A stretch of DNA of 21,556 nucleotides from assembly GCA_030017395.1 (NCBI GenBank), contig JASEIZ010000009.1, positions 1 through 21,556 on the forward strand, in the 5' to 3' direction. The position numbers and the translations under genes are program-made. The DNA comes from Desulfobacterales bacterium. GTDB lineage: Bacteria; Desulfobacterota; Desulfobacteria; Desulfobacterales; ETH-SRB1. Positions within the stretch are counted from its first letter, which is position 1. Every line of letters starts with the position of its first letter. The notes under the pieces are model-generated. The model searched no databases. It saw only the letters and a program-made list of their open reading frames with translations, and was not told the origin of the DNA. Of the stretch, positions 1 to 7,868 are shown in pieces.

Positions 1-92
1 GTCAACCACTCGACCAATGTCAAAGAGAATTATATTAGAATTTTAGTGCGTTAGAGCTTTTGTGGCTGAACTAATACAACAGGAGAAAAAGA

Positions 93-692
93 ATGGCAGC
101 AATTAACGCGGCAATGGTTAAACAGCTCCGTGAAAAGACAGGAGCAGGCATGATGGATTGTAAAGAAGCTCTTACAGAGTGCGATGGTGATATAAGCAAA
201 TCCATTGATTTTTTAAGAAAAAAAGGATTGGCAACGGCCTTAAAAAGATCCGGCAGGGTTATGAGTGAGGGCGTAATAGAATCTTATATTCATATGGGCA
301 GCAAACTTGGCGTGTTGGTTGAGATTAATTGCGAAACAGATTTTGTCGCGAAAAACGATGATTTTATTAAGTTCGCAAAAAATATAGCGATGCATATTGC
401 CGCTATCAATCCTGTTGGGATTAGACCTGAAGATATTTCCGAAGATATAATTAACAGAGAAAAGGAAATCTATCGAGCGCAGGCTATAGAAACAGGCAAG
501 CCTGAAAAGATTATAGATAAGATAACAGAGGGTAAGCTGCAGAAATTCTATAAGGATAACTGTCTCATGGGCCAGGCATACGTAAGAGATCCCAATATAA
601 CGGTTGAGGATCTTTTAAACGGTTTGATTGCAAAGATCGGCGAGAATATTACGATTAAACGTTTTGTACGGTTCCAGATAGGGGAGTCTTGA
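93..692 (+). CDS. tsf: Elongation factor Ts
   Basis: EF-Ts is the cytoplasmic nucleotide-exchange factor that regenerates EF-Tu-GTP. The N-terminal UBA-like segment (residues 1-40, with KQLREKTGAGMMDCKEAL) is followed by the EF-Tu contact motif TDFVAKND near residues 82-89. At 199 aa this is the short EF-Ts class with a reduced core, compared with about 280 aa in E. coli; short forms are known from Thermus and many deltaproteobacteria. The ATG is preceded by AGGAG about 7 nt upstream. Its usual partner rpsB should lie just upstream, but the first 92 bases show no fragment I can assign to it. pyrH follows after only 4 nt, so the two are probably co-transcribed and coupled. Identity is secure. 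Confidence 0.97.
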   Translation: MAAINAAMVKQLREKTGAGMMDCKEALTECDGDISKSIDFLRKKGLATALKRSGRVMSEGVIESYIHMGSKLGVLVEINCETDFVAKNDDFIKFAKNIAMHIAAINPVGIRPEDISEDIINREKEIYRAQAIETGKPEKIIDKITEGKLQKFYKDNCLMGQAYVRDPNITVEDLLNGLIAKIGENITIKRFVRFQIGES

Positions 693-696
693 AGCG

Positions 697-1413
697 TTGA
701 CATTAGCCAGGTATAAAAAAGTTTTATTAAAGCTTAGCGGCGAAGCCCTTATGGGAGATAAGGACTTTGGAATCAGCCAGGAAAGGATAAAATATATGGC
801 TGATGAAATCCGCTCGGTATTTGATCTTGGAATCCAGATCGCCATAGTTATCGGCGGAGGCAATATATTCAGGGGGGTTAGCGCAGGTTCATTCGGTATG
901 GATAGAACAGCCGCTGATCACATGGGCATGCTTGCTACGGTGATAAACAGTATCGCATTGCAGGATGCTCTTGAGAAAAGAGGTGTTCAAACCCGCATAC
1001 AGTCGGCCATATCAATGCATGAAATAGCCGAGCCGTATATACTTCGCAAGGCTATACGCCATCTTGAAAAAGGGCGTGTTGTGCTTTTTGCAGCCGGCAC
1101 CGGCAACCCATACTTTACTACGGATACTGCCGCTGTATTAAGAGCCCAGGAAATTCACGCTGAAATTTTACTAAAAGCTACCAGAGTTGACGGCTTTTAT
1201 AATTCGGATCCTGAAATTAACAGGAATGCTAAATTCATAAAAAAAATAACCTACATGAAAGTTCTTGAAAAACAGCTCAAAGCCATGGATACGACAGCTA
1301 TTTCTCTGGCTATGGACAATAAACTCCCAATTATTGTTTTTAATCTGAAAGAAAAAGGAAATTTCAGAAAGATTGTATGCGGCGAGGAGATTGGGACACG
1401 AATTGACAGTTGA
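697..1413 (+). CDS. pyrH: UMP kinase (uridylate kinase)
   Basis: Cytoplasmic hexameric UMP kinase (UMP + ATP to UDP + ADP), of the amino-acid-kinase fold typical of bacteria. Visible motifs: KLSGEAL near the start, the glycine-rich GGGNIFRG around residue 53, DHMGMLATVINSIALQDALE, and GTGNPYFTTDTAA around residue 130, which binds phosphates and UMP. The 238 aa length is normal. No ATG fits the conserved N-terminus; the start is TTG at 697, with AGGGGAG at 680-686 as the ribosome-binding site inside the end of tsf. The stop codon overlaps the region where frr initiates. The order tsf-pyrH-frr is the common bacterial arrangement. Confidence 0.97.
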   Translation: MTLARYKKVLLKLSGEALMGDKDFGISQERIKYMADEIRSVFDLGIQIAIVIGGGNIFRGVSAGSFGMDRTAADHMGMLATVINSIALQDALEKRGVQTRIQSAISMHEIAEPYILRKAIRHLEKGRVVLFAAGTGNPYFTTDTAAVLRAQEIHAEILLKATRVDGFYNSDPEINRNAKFIKKITYMKVLEKQLKAMDTTAISLAMDNKLPIIVFNLKEKGNFRKIVCGEEIGTRIDS

Positions 1414-1424
1414 GGGTGAAGGAG

Positions 1425-1982
1425 ATGATCGATTCGATTTATCAGGAAACAAAAGATTCGATGGACAAGTCGGTATCAGCCCTGAAAAATGAAATAAAGA
1501 GGGTTAGGACAGGGCGCGCTTCCAAGTCTCTGCTTGACGGCATACGGGCTGATTACTACGGCACTTTGACTCTGATTGCCCAGATGGCGTCTGTTTCAGT
1601 TCCTGAAAGCAGTCTCATTACAATACAGCCGTGGGACAGCTCCGTAATCAAGGAGATTGAGAAGGCGATATTAAAATCGGATCTTGGCTTAACGCCTTCA
1701 AATGACGGCAAGATAATAAGAATATCAATTCCATCCCTTACAGGAGAGAGAAGAAAAGAGCTTGTAAAGATCGTGCGTAAAATGTGCGAAGATTATAAGA
1801 TTGCGCTGCGTAATATAAGGCGTGATTCAAACGATCTGTTGAAAGGTTTGAAAAAGGACGGCGAGATTACGGAAGATGATGCTTTCAGGGCGCAGGATCA
1901 TGTCCAGAAAATAACAGATGAGCATATCAAGCAGATCGACGACATATATAACGAAAAAGAGAAAGAGATCCTTGAATTTTAG
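1425..1982 (+). CDS. frr: Ribosome recycling factor
   Basis: RRF splits post-termination ribosomes together with EF-G. I place the start at ATG 1425, giving 185 aa (MIDSIYQETK), the usual family length. The frame stays open back to a TTG at 1410, but that would add five atypical residues. GAGGG at 1412-1416 sits 8 nt before the ATG and overlaps the pyrH stop, so coupling with pyrH is likely. Domain I helices are recognisable from VRTGRASKSLLDGI and from the C-terminal RRDSNDLLKGLKKDGEITEDD region; the beta-rich domain II lies between. The uppS start lies inside the last codons of this gene. Confidence 0.96.
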   Translation: MIDSIYQETKDSMDKSVSALKNEIKRVRTGRASKSLLDGIRADYYGTLTLIAQMASVSVPESSLITIQPWDSSVIKEIEKAILKSDLGLTPSNDGKIIRISIPSLTGERRKELVKIVRKMCEDYKIALRNIRRDSNDLLKGLKKDGEITEDDAFRAQDHVQKITDEHIKQIDDIYNEKEKEILEF

Positions 1983-2721
1983 TGAAGATTACCATGTTTA
2001 TACAGATAGCAGCACTGCAAATCCCTATCATGTGGCCATCATTATGGATGGAAACGGCAGATGGGCGGAACAGCGCTTTTTACACCGGATAAAAGGCCAT
2101 GAAAAAGGGGCTGAAACAGTTCGAATAATTGTTGAATGCTCCCGTGAAATCGGAATTTCCATCCTGACCCTCTATGCTTTTTCCACAGAAAACTGGCAGC
2201 GACCCAAAGTAGAAGTCGCTACTCTTATGACCCTTTTTGCGAACTTTCTTAAATCAGAAGAAAAAAAATTATTGGATAATAATATCCGGCTCAATGCAAT
2301 AGGGCAGATTGAACGCTTGCCTAAAAATGTCCGTAATGCGCTATATAAGACCATGTCTTTAACGGAAAAAAATAACGGTATGCTTCTAAACCTTGCGTTG
2401 AGTTATGGGGCCAGAGCCGAGATAGTTAGAATGGTAAAAGATATTGCAATAAAGGTTAGAAAAGGCATAATCGATTCTGATTCAATAACAGATGATGTTA
2501 TATCTGACTGCCTTTATACAAAAGGGATGCCGGACCCTGATTTATTGATAAGAACCAGCGGCGAGATGCGAATAAGCAATTTTCTTCTGTGGCAAATCGC
2601 TTATACTGAAATTTATGTTACAGATACATTGTGGCCTGATTTCAGCAAGGATGAGTTTGTGCAGATTTTGAAAAACTACCAACACCGAAAACGCAGATTC
2701 GGCAAGATCAATAATCAATAA
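1972..2721 (+). CDS. uppS: Isoprenyl transferase (undecaprenyl diphosphate synthase)
   Basis: Cis-prenyltransferase that extends farnesyl diphosphate with isopentenyl diphosphate to the C55 carrier used for peptidoglycan and O-antigen. The catalytic motif MDGNGRW lies at residues 25-31, followed by TLYAFSTENW and the C-terminal LLIRTSGEMRISNFLLWQ and TDTLWPDF, all conserved in the family. The frame is open from 1918, but that stretch duplicates the end of frr in another frame. The TTG at 1972 gives 249 aa, the normal size, with purine-rich AAAGAGA just upstream and an 11-nt overlap with frr. A TTG start is inferred, since no ATG lies between 1918 and the conserved core in this frame. Works ahead of cdsA and downstream of dxr in lipid precursor supply. 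Confidence 0.94.
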   Translation: MNFSEDYHVYTDSSTANPYHVAIIMDGNGRWAEQRFLHRIKGHEKGAETVRIIVECSREIGISILTLYAFSTENWQRPKVEVATLMTLFANFLKSEEKKLLDNNIRLNAIGQIERLPKNVRNALYKTMSLTEKNNGMLLNLALSYGARAEIVRMVKDIAIKVRKGIIDSDSITDDVISDCLYTKGMPDPDLLIRTSGEMRISNFLLWQIAYTEIYVTDTLWPDFSKDEFVQILKNYQHRKRRFGKINNQ

Positions 2722-2729
2722 ACAATATT

Positions 2730-3563
2730 ATGCATTTTAAACGTTGGATTACAGCTATCGTGGCTCTTCCCCTTATTATCTTGCTGACTCGCAAAGGGGG
2801 AACGATTCTTTTTGCTATATTTATCTGTATAGTATGCATGATAGCTCTTGTAGAATATTTTCGCATAGCGTTCAATAAGGCTCAAAGCTCAAAACAAGAA
2901 GCTAAAAACCTTTCAGTTTTCAGTTTTCAGCTTTTAGCTTTTATCATAAGTCCTATCATTATTATGGCCGCATATATAAACTCGTTTAATATTATTTTTA
3001 GCCTTATTGTTTTAAATCTTATTTTTTCCGGACTGATTTCTCTGCGCTACTTTAAGACAAACACCTCTGTTGTAGAACTAATTGCAAGGCAGGTCCTGGG
3101 CATTATATACATCCCATTATTTCTTTCCTGCATAGTGTTAATACGAAATGATGCTGATGGCACTGCCTGGATTTTCTTTCTGCTGGCGCTTGTTTTTGCG
3201 GGTGATACAGGAGCATTCTATGTTGGCCGTCTTTTTGGGCGACATAAACTTTGTCCTGCCGTTAGCCCTGGGAAGACTATTGAAGGCGCTATTGGTGGAC
3301 TTATAGCGACTTTTGGGGCAGGTCTTATCTTTATGAATTATTTTTTAAAATCATTGCCACTGGGGCCAAGCATCCTTTTTTTTCTTTTAATCGGAGTTGC
3401 CGGGCAGGTTGGCGATCTGTTTGAATCTGAACTTAAAAGATATTCCGGCGTTAAAGATTCAGGCTCAATCCTCCCCGGCCACGGCGGCATCCTTGATCGA
3501 ATTGATGCGCTTTTGTTTGCAGCTCCTGTCGCATATTTTTTTAAGGAATATATACTGCTGTGA
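2730..3563 (+). CDS. cdsA: Phosphatidate cytidylyltransferase (CDP-diglyceride synthase)
   Basis: Integral membrane enzyme making CDP-diacylglycerol from phosphatidate and CTP. The protein is very hydrophobic, with about seven to eight membrane spans. The C-terminal signature is complete: SELKRYSGVKDSGS followed by LPGHGGILDRID (about residues 233-260), including the metal-binding Lys-Asp and His-Gly-Gly residues. Length 277 aa is typical. The ATG at 2730 has no clear Shine-Dalgarno and sits 8 nt after uppS. Residues about 50-72 are encoded by a 69-nt stretch of 7-bp repeats (2877-2945) read through in frame, replacing the usual loop after the first spans; this looks like a repeat element absorbed into the gene. 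The last 4 nt overlap dxr. Confidence 0.95.
   Translation: MHFKRWITAIVALPLIILLTRKGGTILFAIFICIVCMIALVEYFRIAFNKAQSSKQEAKNLSVFSFQLLAFIISPIIIMAAYINSFNIIFSLIVLNLIFSGLISLRYFKTNTSVVELIARQVLGIIYIPLFLSCIVLIRNDADGTAWIFFLLALVFAGDTGAFYVGRLFGRHKLCPAVSPGKTIEGAIGGLIATFGAGLIFMNYFLKSLPLGPSILFFLLIGVAGQVGDLFESELKRYSGVKDSGSILPGHGGILDRIDALLFAAPVAYFFKEYILL
2877..2945. repeat. Heptad (7-bp) inverted repeat inside cdsA
   Basis: From 2911 to 2945 there are five consecutive 7-bp units: TTTCAGT twice, then TTTCAGC, TTTTAGC and TTTTATC. The left half, 2877-2911, reads in the opposite sense with the same period (AAGGCTC, AAAGCTC, AAAACAA, GAAGCTA). The arms face each other, so a foldback is possible. Total length is 69 nt, a multiple of three, and the cdsA frame crosses it without a stop. 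It has the same 7-bp periodicity as the intergenic arrays in this window, with a different unit sequence. Confidence 0.7.
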
Positions 3564-4732
3564 AACAGCTTTCCATACTTGGATCTACCGGATCAATCGG
3601 TTGTAATGCTCTTGCAATTATAGAAATGTTTCCTGAGCAATTCGGTATTAAAGCTCTTGCGGCTGGAACCAATATTAAACTGTTAGCCTGCCAGATTAGG
3701 AAGTTTTCTCCTGAACTTGCCGTTGTTATTGATGAAAACAGGGCTCTTGAACTGAAAAAGACACTTCCTCCAAAGACCCGTGTTGAAATAATGTATGGGG
3801 AAGATGGATACAGAGCCGCAGCCACACATGGATCTGTTGATATGGTTGTGTCCTCAATGGTTGGCGCAGCAGGTCTTGTGCCGACTCTTGCAGCAATAGA
3901 GGCAGGCAAGAACATTGCGCTGGCCAACAAAGAATCAATTGTAATGGCAGGCGAAATTGTTGCGAAAAAGGCTGATGAAAAAGGGATAAACATACTTCCG
4001 ATCGATAGCGAGCACAGTGCTGTCTTTCAATGTATTGCGGGTCAGCGGAAGCAGGATATCGACTGTATTTTACTTACAGGTTCAGGAGGCCCCTTTTTGA
4101 ACCGTCCGAAAAATGAATTTGAAAGCATAAAACCAGAAGATGCTCTTGCGCATCCGACCTGGCAGATGGGTAAAAAGATCAGCATTGATTCGGCCACACT
4201 TATGAATAAAGGGCTTGAGGTAATAGAGGCCAAATTCCTTTTCAAGGTTTCTTTGGATATGGTAAAGATTGTGATTCATCCACAAAGCGTAATCCATTCA
4301 ATGGTTTCTTTCAGGGATGGAGCAATAATTGCTCAGCTTGGCATACCTGACATGAAAGTCCCGATAGCATATGCAATATCATATCCGGAGCGTCTTTGTC
4401 TAAGACAACCGACACCTGATTTTGTAAATATAGATCCTTTGACATTTAAAAAGCCTGATTTAGACAAGTTTCCCTGTTTGGCTCTTGCTTATGCGGCAGG
4501 TAAGGCAGGTGGAACCCTTCCCGCAGTTTTAAATGCATCAAATGAGATGGCGGTTCAAGCTTTTTTAGACAGGCGCATTCCATTTATTAAAATACCGGAG
4601 GTTATAAGCAGGACAATGGAAATTCACTCTATTGTCATAAATCCTGAGTTATCCGATATTATCGAAGCTGACAAATGGGCCCGGGAATACGCAAAAAAGG
4701 AGATAATTGGCAGTGTAACAGTTAACGGTTGA
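3560..4732 (+). CDS. dxr: 1-deoxy-D-xylulose 5-phosphate reductoisomerase
   Basis: Second enzyme of the MEP isoprenoid pathway: DXP to 2-C-methyl-D-erythritol 4-phosphate with NADPH. The N-terminal Rossmann motif GSTGSIG is at residues 8-14. ALANKESIVMAGE and LPIDSEHSAVFQC follow; the Asp and Glu of IDSEH bind the divalent metal. TGSGGPF, the flexible-loop region HPTWQMGKKISIDSATLMNK and IHPQSVIHSMV complete the catalytic domain. Length 390 aa is normal. The start is GTG at 3560, overlapping the cdsA stop by 4 nt (GTGA), with AAGGA about 12 nt upstream, which suggests translational coupling. It feeds the isoprenoid supply used by UppS upstream. Confidence 0.97.
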   Translation: MKQLSILGSTGSIGCNALAIIEMFPEQFGIKALAAGTNIKLLACQIRKFSPELAVVIDENRALELKKTLPPKTRVEIMYGEDGYRAAATHGSVDMVVSSMVGAAGLVPTLAAIEAGKNIALANKESIVMAGEIVAKKADEKGINILPIDSEHSAVFQCIAGQRKQDIDCILLTGSGGPFLNRPKNEFESIKPEDALAHPTWQMGKKISIDSATLMNKGLEVIEAKFLFKVSLDMVKIVIHPQSVIHSMVSFRDGAIIAQLGIPDMKVPIAYAISYPERLCLRQPTPDFVNIDPLTFKKPDLDKFPCLALAYAAGKAGGTLPAVLNASNEMAVQAFLDRRIPFIKIPEVISRTMEIHSIVINPELSDIIEADKWAREYAKKEIIGSVTVNG

Positions 4733-4784
4733 AAAAAAACAGAAGGTAGAGGAGAATATCGCTGCATAGTTCATTGAAAAAAGT

Positions 4785-4826
4785 GTGAACTGCGAACCGA
4801 CAGCTGTGAACTGTGAACGGTTATTA
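4785..4826. repeat. Heptad repeat array between dxr and rseP
   Basis: Six consecutive 7-bp units, including GTGAACT (4785 and 4806), GCGAACC (4792) and GTGAACG (4813), fill the 119-nt gap between dxr and rseP. A short opposite-sense arm GTTCATT lies at 4769-4775, so the block may be a degraded inverted repeat. The end GTGAACGGTTA resembles the ends of the copies near 17965 and 21455. Confidence 0.65.
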
Positions 4827-4851
4827 GACCGTTAAGGGCTTATAATTAATT

Positions 4852-5919
4852 ATGTTTACTACCATATTTTCATTTATAGTAGTTTTAGGAATACTTATTT
4901 TTTTTCATGAACTTGGCCATTTCCTTGTCGCAAGGCTTTTTGGAGTGGGGGTGGAAAAATTTTCATTAGGCTTTGGCCCCAGACTGTTTGGAAAAAAGAT
5001 AGGCAGAACCGATTATATTATTTCTGCAATGCCGCTTGGCGGATATGTCAAGATGGTGGGAGAAGAACCAAATGCAGATATATCTCCTGTTGACATGCCT
5101 GTTTCATTTACACATAAGCATGTTTTTAAACGGATTTTAATAGTTGCGGCAGGTCCTTTTTTTAATTTTCTTCTTGCTGTAATAATATTTTTCGGAATTT
5201 TTCAAAGTTATGGCACTTTTGTTTTAAAAACTACTGTCGGAGATGTTACCGAAGGTTCGCCGGCTTATCGGGCAGGATTGGAAAAGGGTGATGAGATAAT
5301 AGAAATTGATGGATTTGCTGTCGAGAGCTGGGAGATGATGGCTGGAATTATTACCGAGAGCAAAGGCAAAAGCCTTGCTGTAACAGTTCGCAGGGAAGGA
5401 TCGATTCTTGTTTTCAATGTTATTCCAAAGCAGATCTCCACAAAAAGTATATTCGGCGATGAAATTAACCGATATGTGATCGGAATTAAATCTTCCGGCG
5501 ATATGTTCGCAAGAGAATTGAATCCTTTTCAGGCCTTTTCAGAGAGTATTATCCAAACCTGGAAAATTTCCAAATTAGTTGTAATTAGTATTGGTAAAAT
5601 GATACAGGGAACTATCTCTATAAAAACCATGGGCGGTCCGATAATGATTGCCGAGATGGCAGGCCAACAGGCCAGGGAAGGAGCGACAAGTTTTGTTTTT
5701 TTCATTGCTCTGCTCAGTATCAATCTCGGTATTTTAAACATACTTCCCATACCGGTTTTAGATGGCGGTCATCTAATTTTCTTTTTTATCGAAGTTGTAA
5801 CAGGACGTCCGGTCGGTATAAGAATTCGTGAAATTGCTCAGCAGGCAGGGGTTTTAATATTAATATTGCTGATGATCTTTGTATTTTATAACGATATTTC
5901 ACGCATATTTTTCAGTTAG
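4852..5919 (+). CDS. rseP: RIP metalloprotease RseP (site-2 protease)
   Basis: Inner-membrane zinc protease that cleaves transmembrane segments, classically of anti-sigma factors. The zinc motif HELGH is at residues 19-23 in the first span; the third ligand region NILPIPVLDGGH lies near 296-307 in a C-terminal span. A PDZ domain (about 115-195, with GSPAYRAGLEKGDEI) sits between. At 355 aa it appears to have one PDZ domain, as in many non-enteric homologues, rather than the two of E. coli RseP (about 450 aa). The start has no close Shine-Dalgarno; AAGGG at 4834 is 13 nt away, and a TATAAT hexamer at 4841-4846 ends 5 nt before the ATG. It follows dxr after a repeat-filled gap, the frequent dxr-rseP pairing. 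Confidence 0.95.
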   Translation: MFTTIFSFIVVLGILIFFHELGHFLVARLFGVGVEKFSLGFGPRLFGKKIGRTDYIISAMPLGGYVKMVGEEPNADISPVDMPVSFTHKHVFKRILIVAAGPFFNFLLAVIIFFGIFQSYGTFVLKTTVGDVTEGSPAYRAGLEKGDEIIEIDGFAVESWEMMAGIITESKGKSLAVTVRREGSILVFNVIPKQISTKSIFGDEINRYVIGIKSSGDMFARELNPFQAFSESIIQTWKISKLVVISIGKMIQGTISIKTMGGPIMIAEMAGQQAREGATSFVFFIALLSINLGILNILPIPVLDGGHLIFFFIEVVTGRPVGIRIREIAQQAGVLILILLMIFVFYNDISRIFFS

Positions 5920-5926
5920 TTTAATT

Positions 5927-6025
5927 GTAACAGTTCAGCCACTAAGCCGCTAAGAGCGCAGAGAAAAGAAAAAGTAACTTTGCCAACTCTGCGACTTAAG
6001 CGAGCGCAGCGAAGCGGGCGGTGAA
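5927..6025. repeat. Imperfect palindromic intergenic repeat between rseP and znuC
   Basis: The 137-nt gap starts with GTAACAGTTCAGCCAC (5927-5942), nearly identical to the complement of the repeat end at about 18018-18033. It continues with a perfect 7-bp inverted pair CGCAGAG (5957-5963) and CTCTGCG (5987-5993), flanked by CTAAG and CTTAAG, then a GC-rich tail of GCGAGCGCAGCGAAGC type. This resembles the CTAAG/CTCTGCG class of intergenic repeats common in environmental bacterial genomes. No open frame of interest lies in it. Confidence 0.5.
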
Positions 6026-6056
6026 TTAATTAACAAAGATTTACAAGGTCTGAACT

Positions 6057-6791
6057 ATGAATAAAACGGTTGTGGAAATCAGAAATGTAGATTTTGCCTA
6101 TGATGATATTCTTGTTTTAAAGGATATCACGCTGACTGTTGAAGATGGCAGTTTTTTAGGGATAGTAGGCCCTAATGGTAGCGGCAAAACCACGCTTTTG
6201 AAATTAATTCTCGGACTGATTCATCCTTTAAGGGGCAGTGTCCGGGTATTTGGCCAGGCGCCTGAGCGGGCAAGGCCTTCTATCGGCTATGTGCCGCAGC
6301 ATGCGGAAATTGACTCCAGTTTTCCCGTCAGTGTAATGGATGTGGTTCTGATAGGCAGGCTGGGAAAGGCCCCGTTAATCGGAAAGTACCGTAAAATTGA
6401 CATGGAGATGGCTGAAGAGGCTTTGAAAGAGGTGGAAATTTCTGAATTGCGTACTCACCGCTTTGGGACCCTGTCCGGCGGGCAGAGACAGCGGGTTTTC
6501 ATGGCAAGGGCATTGGTGGGAAGACCTGAAATTCTCCTTCTTGATGAGCCGACAGTAAGCATAGACGGAAGGGTGGAGCAGGATATTTATGAACTGTTGA
6601 AGAAGCTTAATAAAAAAGCAACCATAATTCTTGTTTCTCACGATCTTGGTTTTATTTCCACATACGTGAATCAGGTGGCATGTGTTAACCGGAGCCTTGT
6701 CTGCAACCCAACGGAGAATGTTACGTCGGATGTGATCGGGGCGTGCTATGGCGGGCCGGTTCATATGATAAAACATAAATGCGAATTATGA
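6057..6791 (+). CDS. znuC: Zinc/manganese-type ABC transporter, ATP-binding protein
   Basis: Cytoplasmic ATPase of a cluster-9 metal importer. Walker A GPNGSGKTT is at about residues 38-46, the Q-loop at VPQHAE, the ABC signature LSGGQRQR near 140, Walker B LLLDEP, and the H-loop Ser-His in LVSHDLG. The C-terminal extension with CVNRSLVC and CYGGPVHMIKHKCEL is typical of ZnuC/AdcC-like subunits and is rich in Cys and His. Length 244 aa is normal. AAGGT 7 nt before the ATG serves as ribosome-binding site. Its permease follows after a 233-nt repeat-bearing gap, but no periplasmic binding-protein gene is adjacent. Metal specificity (Zn or Mn) cannot be settled from sequence, so the symbol is a family label. 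Confidence 0.9.
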   Translation: MNKTVVEIRNVDFAYDDILVLKDITLTVEDGSFLGIVGPNGSGKTTLLKLILGLIHPLRGSVRVFGQAPERARPSIGYVPQHAEIDSSFPVSVMDVVLIGRLGKAPLIGKYRKIDMEMAEEALKEVEISELRTHRFGTLSGGQRQRVFMARALVGRPEILLLDEPTVSIDGRVEQDIYELLKKLNKKATIILVSHDLGFISTYVNQVACVNRSLVCNPTENVTSDVIGACYGGPVHMIKHKCEL

Positions 6792-6819
6792 TATGGAAAA
6801 AGTTTTACCTGGGTTAAGC

Positions 6820-7005
6820 GGTTCAACGTTCACGGTTCACGGTTGAAAAGCCATAACTGTCTGATATCAAGAAGATGATACCTCAGTAGGGATAACACGC
6901 ATGTTTCACCCAATGGATGAAAGAGGTTAATTCGGGTGTTGTGTTATAAGGTGATGGATGTCAATAGATTATAACCATTGAACCTTGAACCCTGAACCTT
7001 GAACC
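6820..7005. repeat. Heptad inverted-repeat element between znuC and znuB
   Basis: The left arm, 6820-6847, is four 7-bp units: GGTTCAA, CGTTCAC, GGTTCAC, GGTTGAA. The right arm, 6978-7005, is four units: TTGAACC twice, CTGAACC, TTGAACC, which are reverse complements of the left type. They enclose about 130 bp (6848-6977) without a recognisable gene; the core holds one weak local hairpin, TTTCACCC with GGATGAAA. The element separates two genes that are normally adjacent and overlapping or closely spaced. Confidence 0.75.
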
Positions 7006-7024
7006 AATCACTTTAGGTTTTATA

Positions 7025-7864
7025 ATGTTTGAATTTATTCATGTGCTTCAAAACCAGGCTTTTATGCAAAATGCCGTCATCGTCGGCCTGCTGGCCGCTA
7101 TGGCCTGCGGGATTATGGGAACATATGTTGTAACCAGACGGATAGTTTTCATCAGCGGAGGAATATCTCATACGGTTCTTGGCGGGATGGGAGCGGCGTA
7201 TTACTATGGTTTTAATCCCACACATGGAGCTTTTGTGGCGGCAATTATCGCCGCGCTTTTAATCGGGTTTGTAAGTCTTCGTTATCACCAGCATGAGGAC
7301 ACACTGATAGGGGCTTTGTGGGCTGTGGGCATGGCTGTTGGGATATTATTTATTTATAACACACCGGGCTATAATGTAGATCTTATGAGTTATCTGTTCG
7401 GCAACATTCTGATGGTGAAAAGAGAAAGCGTGTTGTTTGTAGCCTGTCTTGATCTGGTTATCATTTCGCTGGTGGCGCTTTTTTATAAACGTTTTTTAGC
7501 TGTGTGCTTTGATGAGGAGTATAGCCGGCTGCAGGGTGTCAGCGTGGAAGGCACTTATTTGCTTTTGCTTTGCCTTGTCGCCGCAACAGTCGTAATGCTT
7601 ATACAGGTGGTTGGGATTATACTTGTAATAGCACTTCTTACGCTTCCCGCTGCGACTGCTCGTTATTTTTCGCAAAGCCTCGGAAAGATGATGATTCTTG
7701 CCTCGATGTTTGGAGCGGTATTTACAACATCCGGACTCGTTATTTCATACAATCAGGATATTCCTTCAGGCGCTACAATTATAGTTGTCGCCGGACTGGC
7801 CTACATTATGGCAACAGCTCTAAAAGGGCTGGCCTCAAGATTTCGCAGTTATAATAAAAAATAA
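7025..7864 (+). CDS. znuB: Zinc/manganese-type ABC transporter, permease
   Basis: Inner-membrane permease of the ABC-3 family that carries the metal ion with the ATPase encoded upstream. The sequence shows seven to eight hydrophobic spans. The early TRRIVFISGGISHTVLGGMG motif is diagnostic of ZnuB/MntB-type permeases, and the EEYSRLQGVSVEGTYLLLL segment around residue 160 is the cytoplasmic loop contacting the ATPase. Length 279 aa is normal. The ATG at 7025 overlaps a TATAAT hexamer (7021-7026) and lacks a good Shine-Dalgarno. The gene is followed by the four-helix-bundle remnant and a zinc-ribbon gene on the same strand. Confidence 0.92.
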   Translation: MFEFIHVLQNQAFMQNAVIVGLLAAMACGIMGTYVVTRRIVFISGGISHTVLGGMGAAYYYGFNPTHGAFVAAIIAALLIGFVSLRYHQHEDTLIGALWAVGMAVGILFIYNTPGYNVDLMSYLFGNILMVKRESVLFVACLDLVIISLVALFYKRFLAVCFDEEYSRLQGVSVEGTYLLLLCLVAATVVMLIQVVGIILVIALLTLPAATARYFSQSLGKMMILASMFGAVFTTSGLVISYNQDIPSGATIIVVAGLAYIMATALKGLASRFRSYNKK

Positions 7865-7868
7865 GGGT

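Noticed and set aside
1..92. 3' end of rpsB upstream of tsf
   Set aside because: Expected by gene order, but none of the three frames shows a stretch I could assign to ribosomal protein S2.
3541..3993. Minus-strand 150-codon frame opposite dxr
   Set aside because: Antisense to conserved dxr motifs, repetitive low-complexity composition, no ribosome-binding site in context.
4785..4826. CRISPR-like array
   Set aside because: Units are 7 bp with no unique spacers and no cas genes; this is a short tandem heptad array.
6848..6977. Riboswitch or Zur operator between znuC and znuB
   Set aside because: No known aptamer core or Zur-type palindrome could be recognised; only one weak hairpin is visible and the segment is bounded by repeat arms.
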